A stretch of DNA of 64,000 nucleotides from Basidiobolus meristosporus CBS 931.73. Its lineage: Eukaryota; Basidiobolomycota; Basidiobolomycetes; Basidiobolales; Basidiobolaceae. The notes beneath the pieces are model-generated. The model worked only from the letters and a program-made list of their open reading frames with translations. It was not told where the DNA came from and did not search any database. Position numbers and translations under genes: made by a program. The stretch covers positions 27,854-91,853 of the forward strand of contig MCFE01000340.1 of NCBI GenBank assembly GCA_002104905.1, given 5' to 3'. Below, one piece after another: positions 13,211 to 25,400 of the stretch; position 1 is the stretch's first letter, and each line of letters opens with the position of its first letter.

Positions 13211-15192
13211 ATGTTAGCCATGTTGTTACCGAGGTGTACGGCTTCTTTATGGAGCCGACCACCACTCCGCTGGAGGCTCCTGTGCGACAAATCCTACGTC
13301 CTCTCTCGCCCATTCCTGGTACCTTCTCAATCTCACCCTAGGAGCCACCCCCCGATACGTTTGTATACGACCTCGCCTCCGGCAGATGTCTCTCTTCAAA
13401 GCTCTATTGAAGAGCCCAATCCCGGCGACAGCGAGCTAAAGGGCGAAACTTGGGGGGAGAAGGCAGTTGGAATCACCGAGTTTCTCCGAGTTCCTACCAC
13501 CAGCATTTCAGGAATCATCAAGCACCGGTATTCGGATTTCGTGGTCAACGAGATAGACTTGAGTGGAAGGCCTGTACACCTCTCCGATTTCTCCCTACCC
13601 AAGACAACTCCTTTGACACCGTCAGAAGTAGTTTCGCTTGAGGAGAGTGTCTGTGCACTGTTGGACCTGATCCACGACCCCGCTGTAGTCCGGGAAATCC
13701 AACGTCTCTTTGACACTAGGGGAGAGGAGCCTACTGCGGTGTACATCGACGGTATAGGTGGCAAAGCAGCACGACAAAGAATCCATCAATTTTTCAAGAG
13801 CGCCTTCGAACGTAAGCTGACCACGGACACCGTCGACGGCAGAGTCAAGGTCGAGTACGTCTCGGATAGGCCGAAGCCCAGGGACCGGTGGCATTGGCGG
13901 AAAAGCAAACCGTGGGACATTGCCGAAGGAGAGTTCTGCCAATTCGTGGTGCGCAAAGAAAACAGAGACACCGCTGACGTCGTCGGCGATATTGCCCGAA
14001 TGACCAAACTCAGTCCCAAAGTCTTCTCTTACGCGGGAACCAAGGACAGACGTGGGATCACTACCCAGTTGGTGACCGGGCATCATGTCAAGGCCGAGAG
14101 GCTCCTGGGATTAAACAAATCGATGCGGGGAGTTCAGGTGGGGGGATTCAAGTACACCCCCGACAAGATAGACCTGGGTGACCTAAGCGGGAACCGGTTC
14201 GTCATCACCATCAGAGAGCTGGAGGCAGAGTCGATGGAGATGGTCGACCGTGAATTGACTGCTCTAAGGGATAGAGGGTTCATCAACTATTTTGGTATGC
14301 AAAGGTTCGGTGCCCGCGCGGTGCCCACCCATGTCGTCGGCAAGCATTTGTTGCTGGGGAATTGGGAAAAGGCTGTCGATTTGATTCTCATGCCGCGTGA
14401 AGGCGAGACAGGCACCATCGCGGAAGCCCGACAGCAGTGGGCCAGCACGCGGGACCCGAGCCTAGTCGTCAGCCTCTTCCCTAAGCGATGTGTTGCTGAG
14501 GTCAAGGTGCTATCAACACTGGCCCAGAATGGACGGCGGCGGGATTTTTTGGGGGCCATAAGCACGATCCCTCGCAACCTTAGGTTGATGTACGTTCATG
14601 CCTACCAGTCGTTCATCTGGAACCAGATGGTTTCGCAACGCATCCGCATGTATGGTTCCGATAAGCCAGTCGCAGGAGATCTTGTGCTTGCTGAACGTCC
14701 CCTAGAGAAGGGTGGTGGCTGTGTGAAGGCTTTGACCTCCGCCGACTTGTCCCAGTATTCAATCTATGACATAGTAATGCCGTTGCCCGGATTCGACGTG
14801 GAGTATCCGGAAAATGAGATCGGTAAGAGATATCTTGAGCGACTAGGCAAGGATGGGCTGGATCCCAGAGGAATGCATAGGAGTGTCAAGTAAGTCGGAT
14901 GTGCACGCAGGCTTCCAATCGCATGCGCTAATCACTTCAATCAAGGGAATTCTCGTTGCCCGGGTCCTATCGGCCATGTGTGGTTAAGCCCATGGATACA
15001 ACCTGGGAGCTGTTAGGTTACTCCGACCCTGATGAAGATCTCCCTGCTGTTGACCATCAAGAATCAATGCAAACTCCTCCCTCCCTTAATGGCTCTTACC
15101 AAGCCCTTAGACTTTCGTTCTCTCTTGGCCCTAGTCAATATGCTACTATGGCCTTACGAGAGTTCATGAAGCTGAAAACACCTAGCGAATAA
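13211..15192 (+). CDS. PUS7: tRNA/mRNA pseudouridine synthase, TruD/PUS7 family
   Basis: Exons are 13211-14889 and 14946-15192 (641 residues). The 56-nt intron has a GTAAGT donor and a GCTAATC branch site. Exon 2 restores the conserved family C-terminus (FSLPGSYR, then LRLSFSLGPSQYATMALREF). The enzyme converts uridine to pseudouridine in tRNA and other RNAs. The catalytic-motif block SYAGTKDRRGITTQ has its aspartate near residue 278; the second signature, NYFGMQRFG, is near 358; KHRYSDFVVNEID near 105 is the usual N-terminal motif. I chose the first in-frame ATG (13211). The first ~60 residues are rich in R, S and L, have no acidic residues before D29, and contain RLYTTS, like a mitochondrial presequence. 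That is unusual for PUS7 and is inference; a downstream start would give a nuclear form. Confidence 0.93.
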
Positions 15193-15444
15193 TATTGGAT
15201 CTTCTTGATACACAATTCGTTGTTAAACTACATGGACGATTGCGCTTGCCTTGCAGGGATGGGATGTTCATCAACACTTTTTGGGTTCTGAGTATGTATC
15301 TTATCAATGAGGTCTGCATCACTACAGTTCAATATGGTTGAGGGGTATTGATGCCATGAGGATGCCATACAAAACCGCACTCTACCAGTAACTCCATTAA
15401 ACTCCACCATTCAATAAGCGTTTCTGCCCTAATGCCCTTCACTC
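15193..15444. other. Spacer downstream of PUS7
   Basis: AT-rich sequence with no supported gene. It leads into the first copia LTR-like fragment and the transposon island. Confidence 0.35.
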
Positions 15445-15760
15445 TGTTGTGGGAGTCTTGGAGATTTTGGAAGCGAATGGAAAACAAGCATACTGTGTGA
15501 TTGTCACTTGGTAATTTATTGAATGTAGAAGTGGTATTTATACTTTTAGACAGTCTAGGCACACTAAACGCTTAGAATCTGCTTAGGATGGTCCTAAGAG
15601 TATTTGTGCCAAGTTTGAGGCTCTTTGGACCACTTTGAGATTTTTCATGTCCAAATGTTGTGAGAATATACCTGCAAGCATTTCATCAGTAAGATTGTAA
15701 GATAGCATGGCTAAGTTACTCTCAATAGCTTCTCAGAGGGAATGATTCATGAAATCTGCA
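15445..15760 (-). mobile_element. Ty1/copia relic (LTR-like fragment)
   Basis: The segment starts TGTTGTGGGAGTCTTGGAG. It shares a recognisable order of short blocks with the two copia LTRs at 51358-51701 and 52087-52432: GGTATTTATAC, then GGTCC, then GTTTG, then GGACAACTTTGAG-like and GTGAGAATAT. It passes into a stretch (CTAAGTTACTCTCAATAGCTT) that matches copia internal sequence near 52565. The right LTR end is lost, so this is a degraded fragment. Confidence 0.55.
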
Positions 15761-15989
15761 TTCCCAGTTCTAGCATATAAATATGCACACCTATTCAATT
15801 TTGTACGTACTTGATTATCTTCAAATACAGTGGAATTAAGCTTGGGTCTTCAAAGAGCTTTCTTGGCTCTTTTTTTGTTCCATGAGTTTGCTACTTGAGA
15901 TTAAGATAGGTTTATCCTATTATATTATATTACTTTTGCTTTTATCCCAAGAGATGCTGACTACTATCCTATCAGTATACTCAAAGCTG

Positions 15990-17520
15990 ATATCAACAAA
16001 TGCATGAGCATTATCCTTTATTCAAATCAGCAAATGAATTTTGGGCCAGCATTAATATGCTGAGGAAGCTTCTAAAGAATAACAGAAACTATCAGAGGCA
16101 GAAAAACATGGGTGCCATGACTAAAAACCAGCCACTTCCTGAAGAGCCTGCTATAAGCAGGGTCAAAAGCCCTAAACAAGCAGCAGAGAAATGTCAGGTA
16201 GCTGGAAGAGTGCAGCTAAGGAACAAACAGGCAGAAACAGATGCACCAGTGCAATATTTAGCAAGCAAAAAGCATAGGTCCATTCAAGAAGCACTCAGTC
16301 AAAGTAGTAGTGTAGAACCTGGCAGTGCTAAAACCAACAGTTTCCTCAGGAGCCCATCACCCCATGGCTGAAAGCTCTAAGAAAGTGGCAAAGATATGTC
16401 AGGTTGCCAAAATAGTGGCAGCAAGGGATAAGCAGGCAGAAAAAGATATAGCAGCACAGCATTTATCTAGGAAAAAATGTAGTTCAATACAAGAAGGACT
16501 CAGATAAAGCAGCAATGAAAGACCTGGCAGTGATAAAGGAAAATCTGAAGGGCAAAAAGTCTACCCAAGCCTGAGACAGGTAAGTGTGGAAAAAAAGCTG
16601 CAGTTCTTACCAATTAATGCTATAAGCCCAGAACAAGCTGAATCTAATCATAGCCAAGCAGAGTTCCCAGGAAGACAACAGCTGCTTTCTCAAGAGTTGG
16701 AAGCACAGCCTGTTAAGCTACACTCCAGTGAGGTAGAGGAGTTTGCAGTGAAAGCCACCTTGTCTACCATAGCCTCCATATCCTCCATTGTAGACAGAGT
16801 GGAGATCTCACTGACAGCCAAAGCAACAATGTCAAGAACTCAGCAGACTATCACAATGCCTACAGTGAAATATTGGGCCAATAACAGGTACAGCAAAATG
16901 TTGCAGCACTAGTTTGAGAGCAGTGCTCATGAGAATGCACTTGAATATTGCAAGGATTTATTGCCAAGACTGGCAGATGAGGTGCTAGACCTTTTGGTGC
17001 TTACTGAAGACCTTAATGTATGGGAACCAGTGAATGGACAATGGCATAAAGCATTAGGGCTCCTGCCAAAGACATTAGAAATGGGCATTACAGCAGAACT
17101 ACTTATTGAATGGTTGATTTTAATGAAGTTATTATTGAGTGTAAGGCTGGGCTTAATGTCAGTGTTGGGTATAGGAGCTTGTATAGGCCTGCAAAACTGG
17201 CAAATAAGTTACAACTGAAGTTTCAACAGAAATAAACCAATTTGTTTGCATAAAAAGTAAGATTATTGTTTGAGTCAGGAAGTAGGGAGAGTGAAATAGA
17301 GGCAATAGCCAATCAATATGCACTGATGTAGCAGGTGATTGAGTGTCCAGGGTCAGAAAGTAACAGAATTGGCAGAGAACCAATTAAAAGCCACTTATGT
17401 ATTGTAATATTGAAAACTTTTGACCAAGTTTCTTGTAAAATCTGGGGTACAGTTTGTCTTAATAGTCTTTCATGGTGTCCCCATGGCATCAATACCACTT
17501 GATCATGGGATTTAAACTCT
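15990..17520 (+). repeat. Dispersed repeat R1, copy 1 (decayed ORF)
   Basis: This copy shares long blocks with 27876-29460 and 30780-32390. It encodes remnants of one protein: F-W-A-S-I near 16027, then LLKNNRNYQRQKN near 16070 and a lysine/glutamine-rich region. Near 16970 there is DEVLDLLVL, and near 17025 a VWEPVNGQWHKALG segment. Reading frames are broken by stops and shifts. I do not recognise the family; it could be an ORF of a retroelement or another transposon. No terminal repeats or target duplications were found. Confidence 0.6.
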
Positions 17521-17770
17521 GTGCTGGCCTTTTGAAGGGATTATCACAATCATTTTCACAGGGACTCTATATGAGACTCATGAAAGGTGAAGTATGGTTT
17601 ATTGTACTTTACATACCAAGCAAGATGAAGTAGAGAACTGAGAATAGATATAGTAGCAACAGAGATCTATATGTTCAGCTTTATGCTAACAGTCAAGCTG
17701 CTTGAATCCTAGCAAAAATTCCTGGCACAAAAGCTTCAAGTGTGCTATATTAGAATTGGTGATACACTAC
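17521..17770. other. AT-rich spacer, nothing recognised
   Basis: A short AT-rich interval between repeat R1 copy 1 and the chromovirus 3' LTR. No open frame or repeat end could be assigned. Confidence 0.3.
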
Positions 17771-18291
17771 TGTTATGAATAGACACAAGGCAGGAGGAAA
17801 AGCTAGGCACGGCAGGAAAGGACTTAGGTGTGGACCATCAAGGCAAGGCAGGATTCAAGGCAAGGCTTTTTATTCAAGACCTGTGTTTATCAGACTGAGG
17901 AATACTTAAGGGAGGATAGGACTATATATACCTTTTGGTTATACTGATGCCAAGAGATATTGGCTAATACTAATGGGGTTGTGGGGTGAGGCACAGCAAT
18001 GGTGCTGGGGAAAATGACATAGATGACACGGCACTGAGACAGGATGGGGAAGTGGATTAGGTCACCTGATCATGTGACTAAGTCATGTGACATGGTATTT
18101 CCATATATAGTACTGGACTATGAAAAATATGATGGGAAGCTTCCATGGAATGTTCCATTGTGTAACAGTGGTTTGGAAGGGTCAGGAACTTTCTGGAAGG
18201 TAGTAGAAGGTTCCAGAAGGAATCTCTTAGAAATTGAGCTAGGAAGCTGAAACTTGGCATGGGTGTTCATGGTTGTCATGTGATCATGACA
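17771..18291 (-). repeat. 3' LTR of the chromovirus
   Basis: On the minus strand it begins TGTCATGATCACATGACA, directly after the pol stop codon, and ends TTCATAACA at 17771. It is thus a 521-base TG...CA unit. Its 5' partner is not in the window. Confidence 0.7.
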
Positions 18292-21100
18292 CTATTCTCC
18301 TTTTCCAGGCAAAGCTCTGTTTCCCTTTGGGGCAGGTTTTGCAGGATATTGCTGGTGGAACCAGGTAACTAGTTCTTGACAATTAGTGAGATGGGTAGCT
18401 GGTTCCCATGTTTGGTCACTTGGACCATAACCAATCCAGTCTACTAAGTAGTACAGCTTTGACCGGATATACTTGGAGTCTAGAATCTGTTTAACTTCAA
18501 ATTCTTGATGTTGGTCAACCTGGATGGCTTGGGGCTTTGCTTCTTGCCAGTTTGGCAATGTGTTCCTACAATACGGCTCCAGGAGGGACACATGGAAAGT
18601 ATCATGGATTTTCATATTTGCTGGTAACTGTAGCTGATATACTATAGAGCTAAGCTTCTTCTTGATCTTGAAGGGACCAAGTTTCTTGAAATCCAACTTG
18701 TCACAAGGGCGGTTGGTGCTGATGTTTCTTCTGAGCAACCATACGGAATCTCCTTCATTAAGATCAGGGCTGGGATACCGTTTTAGATTGGCAAATTTCT
18801 TGTAGCTTTCCTGAGCTAAGGATAGCACTTCCTTCAGGGTGTTCTGGATGTCCTAGAATGCTTTGGCATGTTCAGCCGCATGTGGGCTCATTGGGTTTGT
18901 TGGAATATGGATATCAAACTGAGGGTGGAATCCATAGTTTGCATAGAATGATGTGAAACCGGTATGGTGGTGTATAGGTCCAAGGGAGAGATACGTCCAA
19001 CACTTCTCAAGTGTTTTGTGTGTGGGGTGTTCACTGGGTGCAATAACCTCTGGCAAAAGCTTGCTAGGAATACTTGGGTTCTGTTTCTAATCTAATGTGA
19101 AGGGGAATAAAGCCACAAGCTTGTCAAGGGAAAACTATTGAGCTACAATCCCCAACTTAGTTGGTGTCTTAACAAAAGTATGTGCTGGGTTCAGCGTCCT
19201 TTGAGATGACAATGTACTAAAGCTTCCAAAGTCAAAACAACTGTAAACTCCACCAGCAGGGACTTGATAAGAATGCAGCTTTGGTCAATAGTTACAAAAA
19301 CAGAAAAGTATCTTTGCCTGTACAAGAACAAACTTGGGAAAACAAACAAATATAATAAAAGATACCTACTCTGAGTATTCCTCACAAGTAGTGCCTCCAA
19401 GGTCAGTTGGCTGTCAGCGCGGTTTCCTGGGAGTGTCCTGTGGTCTAGGGTTGGAAATTCAGGTAGCAGCAGGTAGCAGTGATCACACTAATCAACAAGT
19501 CGGTATATTGATAAAAGGGATGATGATTTATAGTTGAGGGATAGCCTCCCTTATATACTTTTTTTCACTGGCTAAGCAATTACTAATCATGGTGTTCCAG
19601 AAGGTTCCGGAGATCAATCAAAATCTTAATGACATCAGAATGACCTAAGAATGTTCTAAGTAGGTGCCGGAAGGTTCTAAGAGGCATAGCACATCCAACC
19701 AATCAGGAATCAGTATTCTGAAACCTGTGTAACATGGGGATACCATATATGGTATGGAAATGATAGGGATGGTGACACAGGCTGATCATGTGTCACAGGT
19801 ACTGGCGCAGGTACTTGCCTAATATAGAAGTACTTATAGCTAGTAATCTCACATAAAGTGAGGGGTAACTTATGCAATAAGGTAAGCAGGTGTGATAGTC
19901 AACTGGCTTATGGGATAGGACTGATTGGGTAAGACAAATGGGATAAAACTAAAATAAGTGTAGTAGAGATATAGGGAAGTAGAAAATAAGGGAATGAGCA
20001 CATCTGTCAGTGGGTGTCACTGTCACCCCACTACACCGGTTGCACTATGGCTTGAGTTGTTGTAGGCAAACTCAGCAACAGGGAGTAGATCAACCCAATT
20101 GTCTTGCTGGTAATTGATATAGCACCGGAGGTATTGCTCTAGAATCTGGTTGATTCTTTCAGTCTGGCCATCAGACTGTGGATGGAAGGCAGTAGAGAGC
20201 TTGACTTGAACACCAAGGTATTGCATGAAGTGTTTCCAAAACTTGGACACAAACTGTGGGCCTCTATCTGACACAATATCACTGGGGATACCATGAAGGC
20301 GGAAAATATTCTTGAGGACTAACACAGCAGTTTCTTTTGCATCAGTGTTCTTTCAGCAAGGGATAAAGTGAGCCATCTTGGTCAGCCGGTCAGCCACTAC
20401 AAGTAGAGCATTGAAGCCACATGACTCAGGGAGGTCAGTAATGAAGTCCATAGATATAGATCTCCATTGGTGTTCTGGGATAGGCAGGGGCTGAAGAAGT
20501 CCATAGGGCTGGTGTCTGGCTGGTTTTGCACAGTTGCAAATATCACAAGTAAGAATGTACTCTTTGATAAGAGTTATCATTCTAGGCCACCAGAAATCTC
20601 TTTTGATAGCATTCAAGGTTTTGGCAGAACCAAAGTGACCTGCAGCCATTGAATCATGCCAAGACTTAATGATGTCTAGCTGGGTGGCAAGGTCTGGGAC
20701 ATAAAGCTGCTGCTTGTGGTAGATGAGGTTGTTTACCAAATGCAGGTTCTGGATGTTTGGGAACTTGGGAGGGGGCCCAACTGGGGATTCCAGATATTTC
20801 TTGACGGTGCTGGAAGTCATATCAGAGGCTTGGGATTTGGATATCCTTACTAGGAATGAAGGGATGACAAGACTTGAGGACTGGGTGGCAAGAACCTCAA
20901 AATGTTTCTTGCTCAGCAATGGGTGTTCCATTTGCCAACAGGCATCATCTCCCTCTTCCAGGGCATATTCCTTTTTTCTGCACAGGGCATCAGGCTTTCC
21001 TTGCTTTGCACCAGGTCTATAGGTGATAGTAAAGTCAAAGCTGGACAGGAAGAGTGACCATCTGGCTTGTCTCCGGTTTAGTACTTTGGAAGTTGCAAAG
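18292..21100 (-). pseudogene. Chromovirus pol remnant: RNase H end, integrase, chromodomain
   Basis: Minus-strand pieces, in order, begin with the RNase H C-terminal part (RWSLFLSSFDFTITYRPG, near 21010-21070). Next is the integrase HHCC zinc region (HFGSAKTLNAIKRDFWWPRM, CDICNCAK). The catalytic core follows (MDFITDLPES, DRGPQFVSKFW, HPQSDGQTERIN: all three acidic residues present). Last come the integrase C-terminus and a chromodomain (YYLVDWIGYGPSDQTWEP near 18420-18460), which targets such elements to heterochromatin. The frame is broken by a TGA near 20340, a TAG near 18842 and the nested insertion. It cannot be functional. Confidence 0.88.
18964..20034 (-). mobile_element. Nested insertion, probably a solo LTR
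   Basis: The 1071-base segment splits the integrase frame between S-A-T-G and F-T-S-F-Y. It is flanked by the direct repeat ACCGGT (18958-18963 and 20035-20040); the unbroken target contains one copy. On the minus strand it starts TGTAGTGGGGTGACAG and has a TATATAAGG promoter-like motif near 19550, as LTRs do. It has no coding capacity. A non-autonomous DNA element is the alternative. Confidence 0.6.
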
Positions 21101-21486
21101 TGTGAGTACTCAATGTAGTACCCACTCTTTGCCCAAGAGTTCTCCCAAGAGTTCCCTCCAGAGTCCTACCCGAAGTCCTCCAGTACCCTCCCTATGATTC
21201 CCCCACGCGTCCTCCCCTCCTATCCCTGCCCTTATCTAGTTAGAACACTTACCATAACAGGAAGGTGTTCACACCCCTATTTTATAACACATTGTCTATT
21301 GTCTAAGCCCCCCAAGTGATATATATATCTACCCAATTGAACCAGGAAGAACAACGAGATTTGGACAAAATAAACAGAAGTCTTTATTACCTTGCTACCT
21401 TCTATCGGAAGCTATTCTGAACCAAGTGGTACTGACTTGACCTACAAGCTCTCCCACTCACCAAGTACAGTCAGTAATAACCCACA
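21101..21486 (+). repeat. 5' LTR of the Ty3 element
   Basis: Begins TGTGAGTACTCAATG and ends AATAACCCACA (TG...CA). It is the same length as the 3' copy at 27490-27875, and all three observed differences are G/A exchanges. Confidence 0.95.
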
Positions 21487-21490
21487 TATT

Positions 21491-21507
21491 TGGTGCCGTC
21501 TCTGCGG
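21491..21507 (+). promoter_or_regulatory. Primer-binding site of the Ty3 element
   Basis: TGGTGCCGTCTCTGCGG lies four bases after the 5' LTR and begins with TGG, the complement of a tRNA CCA end. This is the expected position for minus-strand priming. I did not match it to a particular tRNA. Confidence 0.65.
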
Positions 21508-21527
21508 AAATAAGCACAAGTGAGGTA

Positions 21528-22400
21528 ATGACTACTACAATCAAACTAAAAACATACAAGGGAAAGAGAGAGAAAGCCCTTGAGTGGTTTGATAAGTTTG
21601 AGAGAGTTGCGGTTGATGCAGGATGGGACGACGATAAGAAAGTAAGAGAGTTCGCAAGACATATGGAAGGGTCAGCATGGCGATGGCATTATGGGTTGGA
21701 AGACGCAGTCAAAGACGACTGGGATGCACTAGAAGAAGCCTACAAGACACGCTTTCTATATGCCGAAGGATACCACTACGAAGCCCTTCTACTGTCCTCG
21801 CGGAAGAAAAGCAGTGAAAGCTATGAAGCCTACACTGAACTGTTTCTCCAACGAGTTTGATGTCTCCCAAAGGACAAAATCGCCAAACGACAGCTCATGA
21901 GGTATTACATCATGGGCTTAGACGACGAAATAAGACGTAGGGCGTCCGAAGAACAACAGGGATGTAAAACGTTGCAAGAGTTGGTCGAACAAGTACGAGG
22001 GGTCATCTTGCTATGGGGGCTACCCTATAGTGATACGAATGATTGAAGGACAGGTATCCCCCGTAAGAAAGGAAAAATTGCCTCCCCGAAAGACCGTCAG
22101 TTAGAGGAATTACGGCGAAAGGTCCAAGAACTCTCAATCAACAATGTCCAAGAAGTCCCCAAAGAAGGTGATAAACTCTGGGAAGCTGTCGTAGATCTAA
22201 AGGCCCAGGTTCAAGTCCTGACCCAACAGATGGAACAACCGCGACGACAGTATCCGTGTTATGTGTGTGGAGAAGTAGGTCACCGGGCCCATGAATGTGA
22301 AAAACGGTACGGAAGAGAAGCCGTACCGGACACAAAAGAGAAGAAGGCGTCAAAAGACAGAGTCCCTCGCCAGGAGGCCAACGGGACTCAGTCAATCTAA
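21528..22400 (+). pseudogene. Ty3 gag (capsid/nucleocapsid) with two TGA stops
   Basis: It starts at the ATG following the primer-binding site (MTTTIKLKTYKGKREKALEW). The retrotransposon gag core includes EFARHMEGSAWRWHY near residues 35-65. A CCHC zinc knuckle, CYVCGEVGHRAHEC, sits near 22257-22298. In-frame TGA codons at 21858 and 22044 split the frame, which ends TAA at 22398-22400. Pol continues in the -1 frame with overlap, so a -1 ribosomal frameshift was probably used by the intact parent. Both stops can derive from CGA by C-to-T change. Confidence 0.88.
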
Positions 22401-22423
22401 GCCCTCCGGTCAGGACAATCGAA

Positions 22424-25400
22424 GTGCGGAAGAAGAAGCATCGACATGATGCTTCTAGAGAGGAGGCAAAGGAACCTGTAGTAGAGGTTCTGTCAAAAGG
22501 AAAGAGCGCGGAATTAGGTGAAGAAGTACGGAATGAACCTTGGGAAGAAGTATTAAAGCGAACAAAGAACGCTAGCACATCTTCCCATGGCCTATTCCCC
22601 ATAATGAAGGTACTAGAGCAAACCAAGGCAACCCTCCCAATAACCAATTTACTAGGACTGGCCCCGGCTCTAGTCAAGGAACGGATAGAGGGATTGAAGG
22701 AGATAACAACCCTCCATGTCAACCAGACGGTCCTGCAAAAACCAAATAAAGGTACATACGTAAAGGTACGTATAGAGAATAAGGAGATTCTCGCCCTTAT
22801 TGACACAGGATCCTCTACGTTGATCATGTCAGAGTCATTAGCAAAACGTCTAAAACTAAATATAGTCCCCAACGACACCATTTGAGTACGGCTAGCAAAT
22901 GACCAACTGGATACAACGGTAGGTGTGGTGCCTAATTGCCCCATTTGGCTAGGTAACTTGATAATACGCCAAGATGTTGTGGTCCTACCCGTCGCAGCCA
23001 ACAACTTACTCATTGGCAAGAGTTGGTTTATCCAACATAAGATGGATATACTTTACAGTGCATCTGAACTCAGGTGGGATACCGAGAGTATCCCACTGAT
23101 TCATATCACCGATGAGAGCGAGGCGCGTAGCAACAGTGTGACAATCGAAGAGGTGGAACCGTTGCAGTCTCCGATCATCACACAAAAGGTGATAAAAATA
23201 CCACCCGCCAGTGAGACGGTGATCTCATTAGAAACACCAATAGCTTATTCAACGAGCGGAAGAATGATAACCGCAGCAAAAGCATCCGAGCAACTGGAAG
23301 GAATCTCAATCCCTAAAGTATGGATACCACCGAAATTTGAAACGCAAAGCCTGAAATGCTTAGTGGTTAACAACGGGCAACACACGGTGACATTGCCTAG
23401 AGGAGTGCCATTGTTAAACTTAGAGGAAGTCGACGGAAACGACCAAGGACCACCTTCAAACGAAGAACCAGAAGAAGAACTCCCCAAACTAGATGTGGAC
23501 CCCGGTCTACCGCCTACGTTACGAGACAAATTCCTAGAAGGAATACATCCGCTTGCCCGAGTATTCTCTAAGAACCAAGTAATTGGTCATATACCTGGGG
23601 TATATCACCAAATCCACCTTGCCGACAAATACCCCATCAAGCAAAAAGCCTATAGGAATTCGAAAATTGACACAGACTATATCAAAGAGACGATTGAAAC
23701 TTTATTAAAAGACGACATCATTACAGAGAGCCAGTCTCTGTGGGCCTCCCGCGTAGTGATAGTCCCAAAGAAAGACGGAAAGCAACGCTTTTGCATCGAC
23801 TACCGGAAATTGAACGCCGTCACCCGGAAGGACGTGTATCCGCTACCGCAAATAGACGACCTCTTGGACAGATTAATCGGAGCTAAATATTTTAGCTCTC
23901 TTGACTTAATCTCCGGGTATTGGCAAGTAGAAGTAGCCCCGGAAGATCGACCCAAAACCGCTTTTATAACATTGTTTGGATTATACGAATGGAACCGACT
24001 ACCCTTTGGCTTGTGCAATGCCCCCGCTACATTCCAAAGGATGATCAACAAGGTGCTAGGAAATCTACGATGGGAATGCGCTCTTGTGTATCTGGACGAC
24101 ATCACGATATATTCACCCAATGTAGAAGAACATATACACGACGTGCAACGTATCCTGACAGCCCTCCTCAAGAACCAACTCAAACTACATCCCAAGAAGT
24201 GCCATTTCCTGTATACAAAATTGTTGTTCCTGGGCCACGAGATCTCGGCAGATGGAATATACCCATCTACGTCACTCCTGAAAGCCGTTCAAAATGCACC
24301 TGCACCAAAGGACATTAATGCAGTGTTGGGATTCCTAGGATTAGCCGGCTACTATCACCGCTTTGTCAAAAACTTTGCGACGATAGCAGCCCCCCTATAC
24401 GAATTGACGCAAAAGGGCCAGTGTTTTGTATGGTCGGAGCCTCAAAAGAGAGCATTCGATCAGCTGAAACATTCCCTGACGTCACCGCCAGTGTTACGAT
24501 TTCCCAATTGGGATACGAGATTTTTTATTAACTGTGATGGAAGCCTCACCGGTATAGGCGCCGTACTGGGACAATACCACCAACCCGGCAAATTCCACCC
24601 GATTGGTTACGTGAGCTGTTTGCTAAACAAACACAAACGCCACTACCCCGTTACCGAGATAGAATGTCTGGCTGTTGTTTATTCAATTAAACAATTCCAT
24701 ACATACATACATGGTCGCCAATTCACGATAGTAACGGACCACAGCGCACTGGTCTGGCTGATGAAAACTAAAGACTTTACTGGCCAATTAGCACGTTGGG
24801 CCCTACGACTACAGCAATACGACTTTGAAATAATTCACTGCGCTGGCAAGAAACACCAGGACGCAGACTTCCTCAGTCGCTATCCCGTTTGCCAAATACG
24901 TGTCAGTGATGAGTACGAGGACGTAATCTGCTTTAAAAAGAAAGGGAGGTATCCCGAACACGTTGTTACAAACAAACAGAAGAGAGAATTTCAAAGGAAA
25001 TGGTGTCAGTACAAAGTACAAGAAAATCGACTATGGTTCCTCCAAGGACAGTCCAGAGCCGAGGTACCCCCACTAGCAGCCCGTGAAGAAATCATACGAG
25101 AAAGACATATGTCATTAGGACACGCTAACCCCCTAACGACCTATAAGATGTTAAGAAAAACGTTTTATTGGCAAAAAATGATGACCAACGTTACGAATAC
25201 GTTACGAAGATGCACCACTTGCGAAAGATTCAACCAGAGTCAGAAGATAGGGACAACCGCACCAATACCGGTTGACCTGCCCTTCCACCAAGTAGGGATT
25301 GACTTTGTTGGCCCCTTTATGAAAACAAAGAAAGGAGAACGATACATAATAATTGCTACAGATTATTTCTCAAAGTGGGTAGAAGCCCAAGCCGTCCGCA

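Larger units (their letters stand above)
17771..21100 (-). mobile_element. Decayed Ty3/gypsy chromovirus, 5' part missing
   Basis: Read on the minus strand, the element runs from the end of RNase H (adjacent to 21100) through integrase and chromodomain to a 3' LTR (17771-18291). The 5' LTR, gag, protease and reverse transcriptase are absent. At 21100 the element is cut directly by the LTR of another Ty3 element, and its remainder is not found on the other side. A 1.07-kb insertion (18964-20034) interrupts integrase. Confidence 0.85.

Noticed and set aside
21858-22885. Three in-frame TGA codons in gag/protease suggesting that TGA encodes Trp
   Set aside because: Trp is written TGG elsewhere in the same frames, and a host gene here (the spectraplakin-like one) ends in TGA. 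Deamination of CGA (or TGG) explains the stops better.
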